A stretch of 28,000 bases of DNA from Schoenoplectus triqueter. Taxonomy: Eukaryota; Streptophyta; Magnoliopsida; Poales; Cyperaceae. Made by a program: the position numbers and the translations under genes. The DNA is taken from NCBI GenBank assembly GCA_964058805.1, contig CAXKVV010001038.1, positions 1-28,000 of the forward strand, in the 5' to 3' direction. Numbering within the stretch: the first letter of the stretch is position 1; the number at the start of each line of letters is the position of its first letter. The notes beneath the pieces were generated by a model. It was not told the DNA's origin and ran no database searches. It saw only the letters and a list, made by a program, of their open reading frames with translations. This document shows positions 10,942-20,514 of the stretch, piece after piece.

Positions 10942-11010
10942 GAGCTCATTTTTAAAAATTAAAAACCATAACTTAAAAAGCTCAAAACTCTCCAAATTTT
11001 TGCATCCCAT
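10713..11010. mobile_element. foldback MITE, family A, copy 2 (right end missing)
   Basis: The left end GAGTAAAGATAACGTGAGC and the arm sequences ATTAAATTCTTTATATGAAAATC and GCATCCCAT match the family. The right arm stops at TTTTTGCATCCCAT and is replaced by a short TA run and copy 3. The centre carries an (ATT)n expansion at about 10890-10939. Confidence 0.75.
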
Positions 11011-11020
11011 ATATATATAT

Positions 11021-11433
11021 GAGTAAAGATACCGTGAATATAAGCTCACAAAGGCTTTCCGTGAGCATAACTCAAAAAGTATATCAAATAATCTCCAAAT
11101 TTTAATTTATCATGCTCATTAAATTCTTTATATGAAAATCTTGTGGGATGCAAAAATTTAGAGTGTTTTGAGCTTTTTAAGTCATGATTTTTAATTTTTG
11201 AAAATGAGCTCTAAAAAAATAATAATATATTCAATACATGAACATCATTTTAAAAAAAATTAAAAACGGTGATTTAAAAATCTCAAAACACTCTAAATTT
11301 TTGCATCCCATAATATTTTCATATAAAGAATTTAATGAAGATGATAAATTAAAATTTGGAGATGATTTGATGTACTTTATGAGTTAAGATCACGGTAGGC
11401 CTCCGTGAGTTTAAGTTCACAGTATCTTTACTC
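11021..11433. mobile_element. foldback MITE, family A, copy 3 (complete, 413 bp)
   Basis: This is the cleanest copy. The left end GAGTAAAGATACCGTGAA and the right end (GAGTAAAGATACTGTGAA in reverse complement) differ at one base. The arms stay self-complementary almost to the centre, with AGAATTTAATGA pairing TCATTAAATTCT and GATGCAAAAATTTAGAGTGT pairing its mirror. A TA run lies immediately left of it. Confidence 0.85.
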
Positions 11434-11640
11434 TACAAATTTTATATTTTTTAGAATTCATTTGCTATTTTTTGGATAGGAGAAAAACCATCATTTTTGG
11501 ATGAATCAAAATTTTCAGATGAAGTCATTTTCTCCTTACCCGAAAAAAGTAGTAAAAAAATCTAAAAAATATATAATTTGTTTTTCTAATAGATTTTGAT
11601 ATGAAAATTAGATTGAACGGTTCGGATCGATATTTTTTGA
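11434..11640. mobile_element. foldback element, family B, partial
   Basis: ACAAATTTTATATTTTTTAG at the left pairs with CTAAAAAATATATAATTTGT near 11575, with GGATAGGAGAAA against TTTCTCCTTACC inside. The sequence resembles the centre of the complete family B element to its right. The outer left arm is absent at the junction with copy 3, so it was probably truncated there. Confidence 0.6.
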
Positions 11641-11657
11641 CTTGAAATTAAGAATAA

Positions 11658-12053
11658 AAGGCAAAGCACTGTACAGTGCCACACGTAACACGAATGTCCC
11701 ATGTGCTACGGACCATTTCTCCGTCTTCAAAGTTCAAATAGTTGATCTGACCGGTCAAAATATTTTTCATATGAAAATCTAGTTGGGGACCAAATTTTAT
11801 GTTTTTTAGAATTTTTTCAGATATCTAGAAAATGACTCATTTTGAATGACTCATAATAATTAAATTAAGTGATTTTATAGTTATCTTAAAAAATAGTAAA
11901 ATTATTCTAAAAAATATATAATTTGGTCCCCAACTAGATTTTCATATGAAAAATATTTTGACCGGTCGGATTAACTATTTAAACTTTAAAGATGAAAAAA
12001 TGGTTTGTAACACACGGGTTATCCGTGCTACGCGTAGCACCATAGCCAAACTC
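11658..12053. mobile_element. foldback MITE, family B (about 396 bp)
   Basis: A long inverted repeat. GACCGGTCAAAATATTTTTC, then ATATGAAAATCTAGTTGGGG, then ACCAAATT in the left arm is mirrored almost exactly in the right arm (about 11917-11965). Outside it the arms still pair less perfectly (TCAAAGTTCAAATAGTT against AACTATTTAAACTTTAA; GTGCTACG against CGTAGCAC). The centre is AT-rich and no frame is present. The ends are approximate and no target duplication is clear. Confidence 0.75.
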
Positions 12054-12068
12054 TCTCTCTCTATATAT

Positions 12069-12419
12069 AGTAATGATATCGTGAGCTTAAACTCACGGAG
12101 ATCTTTCATGAGCTTATCTTAAAAAAGAAAATTAAATCATCTCCAAATTTTAATTTATTATGCACATTAAATTCTTTATATGAAAATATTATAGAATGTA
12201 AAAATTTGAAGTGTTTTAAGCTTTTGATGTCATGTTTTTTAATTTTTAAAATTCAGCTCTAAAAATAATAATAAAATATTTAATGTTTGAATATTATTTT
12301 TAAAAATTAAAAACGGTGATTTAAAAACCTCAAAATATTTTAAATTTTTGTATCTCATAAGATTTTTATATAAATAATTTAATGAGCATGATAAATTAAA
12401 ATTTGAAGATGATTTTGAT
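12069..12419. mobile_element. foldback MITE, family A, copy 4 (diverged, right end missing)
   Basis: The left end GTAATGATATCGTGAGCTTA follows a CT/TA microsatellite. The body keeps the family's AGATTTTAATT-like arms and ATAAATTAAAATTTGAAGAT on the right. The copy ends at GATTTTGATA without the terminal GTGAG block. It is the most diverged of the four. Confidence 0.7.
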
Positions 12420-12671
12420 ACCGCTGTAAGTCTCTACCTATTGCATGGGCGCAATCGATCCCCCTCAAACTCGGCTATCTCATTAGATAGCTGTTAGACC
12501 TCAAGTTCAGAAATAATCCAGTACTTAACCAGGATCTTCACGACTCTTTGCTTCGCTTCCATCTACGTGCTGATCCAAGCTCGATGCAAGAGGTCCCTAG
12601 TTAAGCTTCTCTCCAGCCGAGATCTGTGCCACCGTCTCTCTCGCCACCTTCGTGCCTTGGCTTTTCATATC
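12420..12671. other. non-coding stretch of higher GC, unassigned
   Basis: About 250 bp of more complex sequence between a broken foldback copy and a hAT MITE. No frame, splice signals or known repeat were recognised. It may be a fragment of an older element whose ends have been lost. Confidence 0.3.
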
Positions 12672-12679
12672 CTTCTTCC
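12672..12679. repeat. left target-site duplication of 160-bp hAT MITE
   Basis: CTTCTTCC, identical to 12840-12847. Confidence 0.9.
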
Positions 12680-12839
12680 CAGGGGCGGATCCAAGGCAGG
12701 CGTCAGCCGACGCCCGGGCACCCTCTCGGTTCATTGAAAAATAAAGATCGTATGGTAAAAAATAAAATTTCTTTTAACCTGAATATTTTATTTATTTGAA
12801 CCGGGTACCCCCTATCGATCGTTTCTGGCTCCTCCCCTG
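12680..12839. mobile_element. hAT MITE (160 bp)
   Basis: The left end CAGGGGCGGATCCA and the right end (CAGGGGAGGAGCCA in reverse complement) are 14-bp inverted repeats with two mismatches. A perfect 8-bp target duplication CTTCTTCC flanks it (12672-12679 and 12840-12847). The centre is AT-rich and non-coding. Confidence 0.9.
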
Positions 12840-12847
12840 CTTCTTCC
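12840..12847. repeat. right target-site duplication of 160-bp hAT MITE
   Basis: CTTCTTCC, identical to 12672-12679. Confidence 0.9.
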
Positions 12848-14510
12848 AATTTTAGGATTTGGCAGGAATAAGGTTGCTCGGGCCAGGAGATGAGTGTTCG
12901 AGCCCAGATACTACACTGTTATTTTTTATTTTTATCTTTTGCTCGGACTTTGGAACAAAGAAGCGTTGTTTTATTGTTTTATGGAATGAGAATGTATTTT
13001 TGGATCATAAAAAAAAAGGAATATTGTAATGTATTGAACTGTTTAGTATTTATTTGAGAAGATTGTATACATTTAACGTTGATTATTGGAATAACAGGTG
13101 TATATGAGACATGTGTACTATTGATATTGTCTAACATTTACTGTAACCGAAAGTTATACAAATAGTTACTATAATATATAATCTATGCGGAGGAAAATTA
13201 CATATCAAGATACTATTGCTATTTCTATATATGATATAGGTGATGATATGAATGGCCCCTTGATGGTATGCCTGCAATATGATTAATAATTAATCTTTAA
13301 AAAAATATAATAGAATAATTGATAAAGAATGACACGTTTTTACTTTATAATTATTTAGATATCATGTAACAAAGAGTAGATACAAAACATATTTTTATGT
13401 TTTAGATATCACCAATTGATTGATACATTCATCTACATCATTTGGATAGTCAATGTATCTTATCTAATTATACTATTAATCAATGAAATTAAATGATTTA
13501 ATTTTATTGTCAAGTTGATGGGATCTGAAAGGGACACGACATAAAAATTAAAAGAGAATATATTAATATTGTATATCGGATATGTGTATGACATAATATA
13601 AATTAATTATAAATATTATAATTGATTTTGATAAGACAAATGATATTGATATATGAGTAATTTTATATTATTAAATAGTATAAAAAACTCTAGAATAATT
13701 TATAACATATATAACATATAACATGGTTATAAATTAATTCAACACATAAGAGGAAAATAAAGTCCATATATTTGTATGTGATATAAATTTAATTTTGAAC
13801 TTTATGGAAATAAGAGAAAAATAAATTAAGACCTTTTTAATAATCTTAGTGCCTAAAATTAAATCATTTGATGGATCATAACTGCTTAGGATGGATGAAA
13901 TTAAATGTCCTAAGTCTTATGATATTTAAATGAGCATTCTCTTATTTTACATGAGACTTTATCTCTCTTTTTCCATTTTGAATGAAAATTGAAAGAACTT
14001 TTTCTCTCTTTCTTTCCTCTCATATGTTAAGAACAATTTCTCTTTAAAATTTTTAGATTTTTACCAGAGAGTTAAGTTAGAATTAGTACTTTACTAATAG
14101 TGAACCTTCTAGTCAAGTTTGATGAGCATCTCTTTAATGTTTAATGGATACCTTAGAGGTTTCACAAGTGGAAGGTTTGCTACCACCATCATTAAAGGAG
14201 ATTTGTAGATCAAGTCATCTTTCTTCCAAGTTAATTTAGAGATCAACTCAAAGGTTATACTTTTTCTTATTAATTAGGCGCTTAAATAAACTAGTTTGAA
14301 AACACTTTGGATGAGGTATGACATCCAATTATCCCCTTAATTTGGCGCTTGATCTTCTTTCTTGTTAAACTAAATATATTGATTAAGATTTAGAAATTTT
14401 TTGATATAATTTATTTTTAGCAACAATCATTTTCCAACATCTAACTCATGAAACTTCTGGATGAGGTATGATATCTAATTATCCCCTTAATAGCTATTAG
14501 TAAAAGAGTA
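12848..14510. other. AT-rich intergenic DNA, no gene seen
   Basis: A short tRNA-like B-box motif (GTTCGAGCCC at about 12897) may mark a SINE scrap. The rest is AT-rich. Near the right side a diverged block GGATGAGGTATGA..TAATTATCCCCTTA occurs twice (about 14316-14340 and 14459-14490). It lies downstream of the gypsy pol remnant in that element's direction and could be part of its lost 3' region. Confidence 0.4.
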
Positions 14511-14516
14511 AGAGAT

Positions 14517-14588
14517 AAAATATCACCTGTAAAACCATCATAACGAGATAAAAATATCACAAGTAAAACCATCACAACGAGATAAAAC
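14517..14588. repeat. tandem duplication of about 36 bp in the gypsy remnant
   Basis: TATCAC..GTAAAACCATCA followed by AACGAGATAAAA occurs twice in tandem. It spans the end of the RNase H coding remnant, so it arose in, or was carried by, the dead element. Confidence 0.75.
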
Positions 14589-15800
14589 ATCAGCTACTTT
14601 GTTGTCCTCACCTTTTTTATATTTAATTCTATAATGTAAGCCTAATAACATGCTCAAACCGAGATGTTGCAAAGCTATATTGGCATTTTATTCAAGAAGA
14701 TGCTTCAAACTAATCTAGTCAATCTTAATTATAAACTCATTTCTAATTAAATAGGGCTTTAATTTAGTAAACTGCAATGATTAATGTTAAGAATTCTTTT
14801 TCATACATGGAGAGGTCCTAGTTTTTAGTTCTCAATTTTTAACTGAGATAAGCTATTGGCTTGTGTTGCAACAAAACAATCTCTATACCATACTGACGAG
14901 CATCAATTTCAATGGTAAAGTGTTGTGTAAAATTGAAAAGAGTCAAAAACATGAGCATTAGCCATAGCAATTTTGAGGTTGTCAAAAGCATGTTGAACAT
15001 CATTAGACCATAAGAAAAGAATCTTTCTTCAATAAATCAGTAAGGGACTTATCATAATGCTTAATAAAATTCATATATTAATTAGACGATAAGACCTAAA
15101 AGAACTCCTTAGAACCTTGACATTTCTTTTAATTTTAGAATAGACCATTGAATCATAGCTTGAATTTTTTAAGGATCAGTAGAGACTTCCTCAATGATAT
15201 GATATGGTCAACATAATCAATACTAGTAGTTGCAAAAATGTATTTGGACATCTTAGCATGAAGATTATTATCAAGGAATAATTATAATGTCAAAGTCAAT
15301 TGTTCTAAATGAGTAGCAAAATTCTTACTATAAATCAAGATGTCATCAAAGAAAACAACAAAAAATTTCTAGGAAAAAGGCTTGAAAAATGAGTTCATTA
15401 AAGATTAAAATGTAGCTGGGGTATTTGTTAAACAAAAGAGAATAATAGAAAATTCAAATAACCCGTCATGAGTTCTAAAAACAGTCAAAGGATATGATAT
15501 TTGTGCATTCTTATTTGATGATATTCAGATCTAAAATCAATTTTGAAAAACAATTGAGCGTCATGAAATTCATTTAATAAATTATCAATATTTGAGATGG
15601 AAATTTTATTTTTGATGGTGTTTTCATTTAATTTCCTACAGTCAATACATATACATCATGTACCATCATTTTTCTTGACTAATAAAGCAGAAGAAACAAA
15701 GCTACTAGAAGAAGGTTAGAATAAATTTATTCTTGATAAAATTCTCTAGTAGGCTTTTAATTTTAAGTTTTTGGAAATAAGAGAACTTATATGGCTGCAA
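14565..15800 (-). pseudogene. Ty3/gypsy reverse transcriptase-RNase H remnant
   Basis: On the - strand, scattered frames spell the pol core of a Ty3/gypsy retrotransposon in the right order. Near 15690-15600 is a fingers motif around KNDG and CIDCRKLNENTIKNK. Next comes KIDFRSEYHQIRMHKY near 15510. The catalytic block VFFDDILIYSKNFATHLEQL has its DD codons at 15342-15347. VSTDP is near 15190, followed by the connection region (ALLQH, PIAYLS-like). RNase H closes with LLGLHYRIKYKKGEDNKVAD and VLSR near 14575-14650. Many stop codons and frameshifts interrupt it, so it cannot encode an enzyme. Protease and gag (expected to the right) and integrase (to the left) were not recognised. No LTRs could be paired, so element limits are unknown. 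Confidence 0.85.
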
Positions 15801-17335
15801 ATTCACAGATTTACTACCGGGGATGAGATGGATTTACTACCATTCGTTTAATTGCAAATTTTAATCTTTTTATATTCTCTGTTTATTGTTTGTTCATATA
15901 TCAACAAACCAAAACTATCAAAACCTTTTGCTAGTTTTAAAGTAGATAAAATCCGGAAAATTCCTCTGTCTCAGTAGATCCAACACCCAATTATATTCTT
16001 CCAGTTGTACGTGTATGACTGGAAGTGTGTATCAGATATTTATTACCTATATCACCCCGCGATGACACTATTCATGTTGGTTACTTTCTTTTTTGGTGGA
16101 TTTCGTGCTTCTATTCTTATACCTTTGTTTTTTTAAATATAATGATTAAAATCACGAAAACCATGAATTGGATTGATTTTCTAGTCTTTATAAGCTTCTT
16201 TTACAAATTTAATAAATATTTCTTGCAGCACTTCGATGAACAAGCACTAATGTGTGTGTGTGTTTTTTTTTCATAAAATTGACACATGTGATGAATATAT
16301 ATCGATTTTGATGAACTGATTATTACTTTTTCATCAATTTGATTTATCATACTTATTTTGAAATTTAATGCTTTAATGTCTTTGTATTATTTTATCTTTA
16401 TTTGGTGGTCAACTAATTATTTTATCTTTAATGTCTAATGCATTATACTTCATGATATGTTTTAATATGTGATATAAACAACTAGTATATTTGGTACAAA
16501 CAATATCAACTTTTAATATAAATAGTTGTTTTTCGAGCATTGGTTAACATAGGTTGTTCATAATTAGATTGTAATTAAAGTATAAATAGTACCACCAATT
16601 AATATAAATCTTTATTTTATTTAAGGGGTTAACTAACAAAAGACTGGTGTTGTTATCTTCGTGCGGTGAACCCAAAATAGGAATATATTTTGGACTAACC
16701 CCACAAAAAAAGTATTTAAACATGAATAACCTTGATAGTTAATACAAATAATTAATTCAATAAATGTTAATAGCTTAGATAATTCGTATAAATAACATTG
16801 CTATGACATAGCAAACATTTCAACTAATTAATATAAATAAATAAATTGATAAATGTAAATAGTGCAAAATAATAAATATATATTGCATCGAAGTGAGGTA
16901 GCAAGTGCTTCGGCAGGTGGCAAGTTGTGTCTGACTTTCTATAATAGTGCAGTTGCATTTGATTATTAGAAATAATTTGCATGTAAACAACATTTTAATA
17001 TGAGCTATGAATAACTAAATTATTTGATATAAATGGTTATACCAATTAGTAGAAATATCTTTCAACCTGTTGTCTTAAAAGTAGCTACTTTTTAAGTAGC
17101 ATGTAATCAAGTCATTGTCAAAATTATCAAAATAACTATCGTCAAGCTATTCTCCCCCTAATTAAATAACAAGTCATCGCTATTATATCAGTCATATTTT
17201 ATGCTTCTGAAAATTGTTGGGAATAATATATTTATGTTTTTATCCAAGCAAGGCTGAGCCTTTTCAATTTCGATAAGTTAACATAATATGCCACACGCCC
17301 ACGACAAAAGATATAAACACAAGAGGTACAAGTAA
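15801..17335. other. AT-rich intergenic DNA, no gene seen
   Basis: No coding region is supported; the 83-codon frame at 16025-16276 is AT-rich and matches nothing known. Between about 16495 and 17060 short motifs of the type AATATAAATA or GTATAAATA recur five or more times at uneven spacing, which may be the trace of an old repeat. The right end borders the 3' side of the DUF6598-like gene. Confidence 0.45.
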
Positions 17336-17339
17336 ACAT

Positions 17340-17634
17340 TATGCAGCTTGAGACAGCATAGTCCTATTACATATCATAACCGTCCTTTTTTCCCCAAAGC
17401 AAACATCAGAAAACACAGCAGCAGCTGTAAAATGGAACCGTCTAACAAGGCCTACCCAGTAGATGTGAAATGCAACTATGACTAACAACACCCACCTAGT
17501 AAACCAAATTTCCACTCTTGACTGTTCTACCCAGCCAGCTAGCAGCACGCTGAAGTAGTGGAAACAAACTGAGACAACAGGAAGAGAGAGAGAGAGAGAG
17601 AGAGAGAGCATGTGAGATGCAAGCGACAGATCAG
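17340..17634 (-). other. probable 3'UTR of the DUF6598-like gene
   Basis: About 300 bp after the stop codon keep a balanced, gene-like composition, then the sequence turns sharply AT-rich. Just after the stop the transcript strand carries (CT)n (17583-17609 on +). No exact AATAAA signal was found, so the polyadenylation site is uncertain. A 90-codon - strand frame at 17339-17611 falls in this segment and is best read as UTR. Confidence 0.5.
17583..17609. repeat. (GA)n microsatellite in the 3'UTR
   Basis: About 13 GA units on the + strand, so CT-rich in the transcript, roughly 25-50 nt after the stop codon. Confidence 0.95.
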
Positions 17635-18705
17635 TTATGGATTAAACTTCAGCCATTTCACCTCAACCTTGATCGTTGCAAGAGCACCATCAACATCGGG
17701 AGAAATCATGTCGACAAAACTTTCAAAAGGTTGTGAAGCAGGGACCTGAAGAGATGACTCAGTTTTCAGAGTATTATAATAGCAGCTGTGCTTGCTTGGA
17801 ACCCGGAACTCGAGGTTGAAATCAAGCAAGAGAGATGATTTGGCAGGAACAACCACACTGGGCTTTGACAGGGGAATCAAAGCTCCAAGCTTCACATTGG
17901 CATAGTCACAAGTCCTCGCGAAAAGGGTGCTAAATGCCTCAGGATCAGTAAGCATGGAGTTGCGAGCAGTCACTTTCCCGCAAACATCAGCTTCAACAAC
18001 TTTCCCACTCTCATTGGGACACAGATCCTGTTTGGACTCCACTAAAGTGAGACGCACATTGGCTGCAACAGCATCCTGGTAAACAGCAAAAATTACCTTG
18101 ACAGCACATTCTGGGCCAATCATCTTGAACATGTGGATCTTGTCGTAAGTCCTAATCGCACTGTAGCCAGTATCCCACACTAATATTTCATTGTAATGGA
18201 CCCGACGTTGTTTTACATCATCCCCCCAAGCTTTTATGTTTTCGTACTGGTACGGCTCCATAAAAACTAACTCTCCAAGGGTCTTGTCCTCCAGACCCAT
18301 ATGAATATCAACATCATATTCACCGTCGATGGGCCACTCTCCTCTCAGTGCATCAAACCTCTGTCATCAGTAAGTTTGTCATTCACAGTCAGAGAACCAA
18401 GACCAGAAATAATCAATTATCTATAAATATATAAATACATAAATATGCAATAAGAAATGACCGACCCCTAGACTGATTTTCTGGAATACATCACTTGAGA
18501 AGACTGTGTGAACTCTACGGTCATCATGTATGGTTATTGTACCGCGAATCTCTGCCCAGTCACGTCCATCGAAATGCACAAAGTCAAAGGCAAACAGGTC
18601 CATGAGAGGGACTTTGCGTTTGATAGGCTTTAGTTCCTTGAAGATCCGCCCATCGGACTCCCACCTCTCTATATCAGAGTTCCAATCATGATAGCACTTC
18701 ACCAT
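17635..18705 (-). CDS. DUF6598 / JIP60 C-terminal-like protein, 321 aa, two coding exons
   Basis: Coding exons are 18705-18466 (80 codons) and 18360-17635 (241 codons plus TAA). The 105-nt intron (18465-18361) has a GT donor and an ACAG acceptor, and the splice is in phase between GGG and AGG, joining ISLG to RFDALRGEWP. The start is secure: an in-frame TAA stands at 18721-18723, the context is AATAATGG, and no other ATG occurs in the predicted leader. By eye the protein resembles the plant DUF6598 domain found alone in many monocot proteins and at the C-terminus of 60-kDa jasmonate-induced proteins. Two related halves can be seen: RGTITIHDD at residues 54-62, and VCGKVTARN (206-214) followed by LFART, then LIPLSKPSVVVP (241-252), then SLLLDFNLEF. 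It closes with IKVEVKWL (310-317). No signal peptide, membrane segment or ribosome-inactivating domain is present. Its molecular function is unknown; a stress or jasmonate role is inference from the family. It appears intact. Confidence 0.85.
18361..18465 (-). other. intron between the two coding exons
   Basis: 105 nt on the - strand, starting GTCGGTCATT and ending TGATGACAG. It is AT-rich compared with the exons. It is the only splice pair found that joins both frames in phase. Confidence 0.85.
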
Positions 18706-18747
18706 TATTTCTTTTTTCTTTTAACAGAACGGATATAACCTGAATAT

Positions 18748-19102
18748 CTACGCAAGAGAAAGAAATCATAAGACGTTACATACCTTGGGTTTCTGCCATT
18801 TAATAACCCAGGACAACAAAAATAAAAGAAAAGGAAATGTAAAAAATGAAGAGAGCATTGATTTACTGAACAGAAACTCCTCATTTGATTTGGCGTGACA
18901 AATACAAATGGACAACATAACCAACCACTCTAATTCTCTAAATCAGAGTTCCAATCGATAACCCATCACCGTTTTTTCGTGGGAATTGAGGAAAGCCAAC
19001 TCTATGACCAGAAATTATAAAAATTAAAGAAGGCAATTACAAAAGTTAAAAGAGAGCTGGGGGCGGAGAGCGATTGAGGAGAGAGAAAAGGGGAAGAGAT
19101 AC
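18748..19102 (-). other. predicted 5'UTR intron
   Basis: On the - strand the donor is CGCTG|GTATCT (19103/19102), with the acceptor CTCTTGCGTAG at 18748 or, alternatively, ATATTCAG at 18740. The interior is AT- and pyrimidine-rich. Removing it joins an ATG-free leader exon to the coding exon. Support is from motifs only. Confidence 0.55.
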
Positions 19103-19230
19103 CAGCGCCGATATGGAGATCAGTCGATGATGCCAGCGCTTGTGCTTCGATTCGATCTACGCCCCGCCTTTCGGCTTAAGGGTTTTTGCGATTTGGGAAC
19201 GGCTTAGGAATGTCAAGTCGGAAGAGAAAC
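19103..19230 (-). other. predicted 5'UTR exon
   Basis: About 130 nt of GC-richer sequence between the TATA box and the donor at 19102. It contains no ATG on the - strand, as expected for a leader. The start position is an estimate from the TATA box. Confidence 0.5.
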
Positions 19231-19258
19231 CAAGGTTTGAACCCTCCGCCCGTCGGGT

Positions 19259-19268
19259 CATATATAAA
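19259..19268 (-). promoter_or_regulatory. TATA box of the DUF6598-like gene
   Basis: The - strand reads TTTATATATG about 30 nt upstream of the GC-rich leader exon. It predicts transcription starting near 19230. No other motif was convincing enough to call. Confidence 0.5.
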
Positions 19269-19599
19269 CTAAGATTAGACTCGCATCGTCGCTTTGCTTC
19301 GCTGGCTTTGCTCCGAGTTTTCTGTAACGGAAAGGGAAGAAAGCCAAGGAATGGAGATTATTTACTTTTTTTATATCTTTGTGAATAAATTAGATCAAAA
19401 ATTGGATTGAGGAAAATTTTTAAACCGTCCGTTCTTGTTCATTCACTTTAAAGTAAATTTAGTAACTTTTCCTTTCGCTCTTATCTGGAGCACAGCCTTT
19501 TGGAGCATAGCCTGATGGATATATATAGGGAGAATTGTTGGTATAATATTTAAAATGCATACTCATTGAAATATCTAAACTAGATATAATATAATAATA

Positions 19600-19725
19600 A
19601 GGCTAATTCTATTTATGGATTAAAATTTTAAAAAATTATATTGGAGATGTAGAGGTCTAAGTAGGTTGTGATTTACTCAAAATTTAATAACAGTTAAAAT
19701 TTTGATCCATAGAAGAATCACTCTA
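19600..19725. mobile_element. MITE-like foldback (about 125 bp)
   Basis: TATGGATTAAAATTTT on the left is mirrored on the right (TATGGATCAAAATTTT in reverse complement). The similarity continues outward as CTAATTCT against GTGATTCTT. The centre is non-coding. It lies about 370 bp upstream of the gene's predicted start. No target duplication was resolved. Confidence 0.5.
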
Positions 19726-19739
19726 AGAATTACTATAAC

Positions 19740-20012
19740 CAAGCATCACATTTCTTCGGCTGAATTTTATTTAATTATATTGCAATTATATATTCTAAAA
19801 ACAAAATTTTGCTTCAATTTAATTTATCATGTTGTGATCATATATTTTGAAGTAAAAGTTATTAAATAGAAATGCTACATGTCCCGTTGCTTTGGTGGAA
19901 TTCTATTTAATCAGATTGTAAATATATATTTCGAAAGTAATTTTTTGGTTTAATTTAATTTAATCATGTTGTGATCATGTACTTTGAAACTTCAATTTTT
20001 AATTTTAAAATA
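19740..20012. repeat. two-copy tandem duplication, period about 137 bp
   Basis: The anchor CATGTTGTGATCAT occurs near 19828 and 19965 at a 137-bp offset. Flanking blocks GAATTNTATTTAATNA, TTTAATTTA and AAATGCTACA recur at the same offset. The copies are diverged, so the duplication is old. Confidence 0.7.
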
Positions 20013-20083
20013 AAAATGCTACAAATTTTGTAATTTCATGAACCTATAGAATGAAAGATTAACACTAAGCAAATAATCATAGC

Positions 20084-20091
20084 ACTACAAC
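20084..20091. repeat. left target-site duplication of nested hAT MITE
   Basis: ACTACAAC, which is also bases 2-9 of the CACTA end. Confidence 0.9.
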
Positions 20092-20506
20092 TAGGGGTGT
20101 CAATTATCGATCCGATCCGATCCGAACCCGACCCGACCCGACATAACCCGAAGATAAATGGGTCGGATATGGGTTTAATTTTTTTGATCCGAATCGGATC
20201 GGGTCGGGTTCGGATCAACCCGACCCGACCCGATTAATTATTATTTTTGAAGTAATATTATGATTTAGTACTAATTAAAGCTTAAATCTACACTAAGTAT
20301 ATACTAATTAAGATTAATTATAAATTAATCAATATTTAATTGCTTAAAATTATATAAAAACAATTAATAATTAATTAATTATTTTACACGGGTCGGGTCG
20401 GGTATGGGTTAAGATTTTTTGACCCGAATTTAATCGGGTCGGGTTCGGATCGGGTCAAAAATGATAATAAAATAATATGACCCGACCCGACCCATAGACA
20501 CCCCTA
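20092..20506. mobile_element. hAT MITE (415 bp) inside the CACTA terminus
   Basis: The ends TAGGGGTGTC and GACACCCCTA are perfect 10-bp inverted repeats. A perfect 8-bp target duplication ACTACAAC flanks it (20084-20091 and 20507-20514), made from bases 2-9 of the CACTA terminus. Subterminal DNA is built of GATCCGATCCG and ACCCGACCCG motifs. Two diverged direct copies of a block of about 60 bp (GGGTCGG.TATGGGTT..TTTTTTGA..CCGAAT..) lie at about 20158 and 20393. There is no transposase; the 60-codon frame at 20036-20218 is a by-product of the repeats. Confidence 0.92.
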
Positions 20507-20514
20507 ACTACAAC
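20507..20514. repeat. right target-site duplication of nested hAT MITE
   Basis: ACTACAAC, identical to 20084-20091. Confidence 0.9.

Noticed and set aside
10726..10962. Poly-Leu (+) and poly-Asn (-) frames
   Set aside because: They translate an (ATT)n expansion inside a foldback MITE.
12855..12915. Possible tRNA gene or SINE (GTTCGAGCCC B-box-like motif)
   Set aside because: No cloverleaf could be built and the A box is poor; at most a SINE scrap.
17339..17611. 90-codon - strand frame downstream of the DUF6598-like stop codon
   Set aside because: It lies in the 3'UTR, includes the CT repeat and has no family features.
19140..19388. 82-codon + strand frame opposite the gene's leader
   Set aside because: It is antisense to the predicted promoter and leader, with no domain and no promoter of its own.
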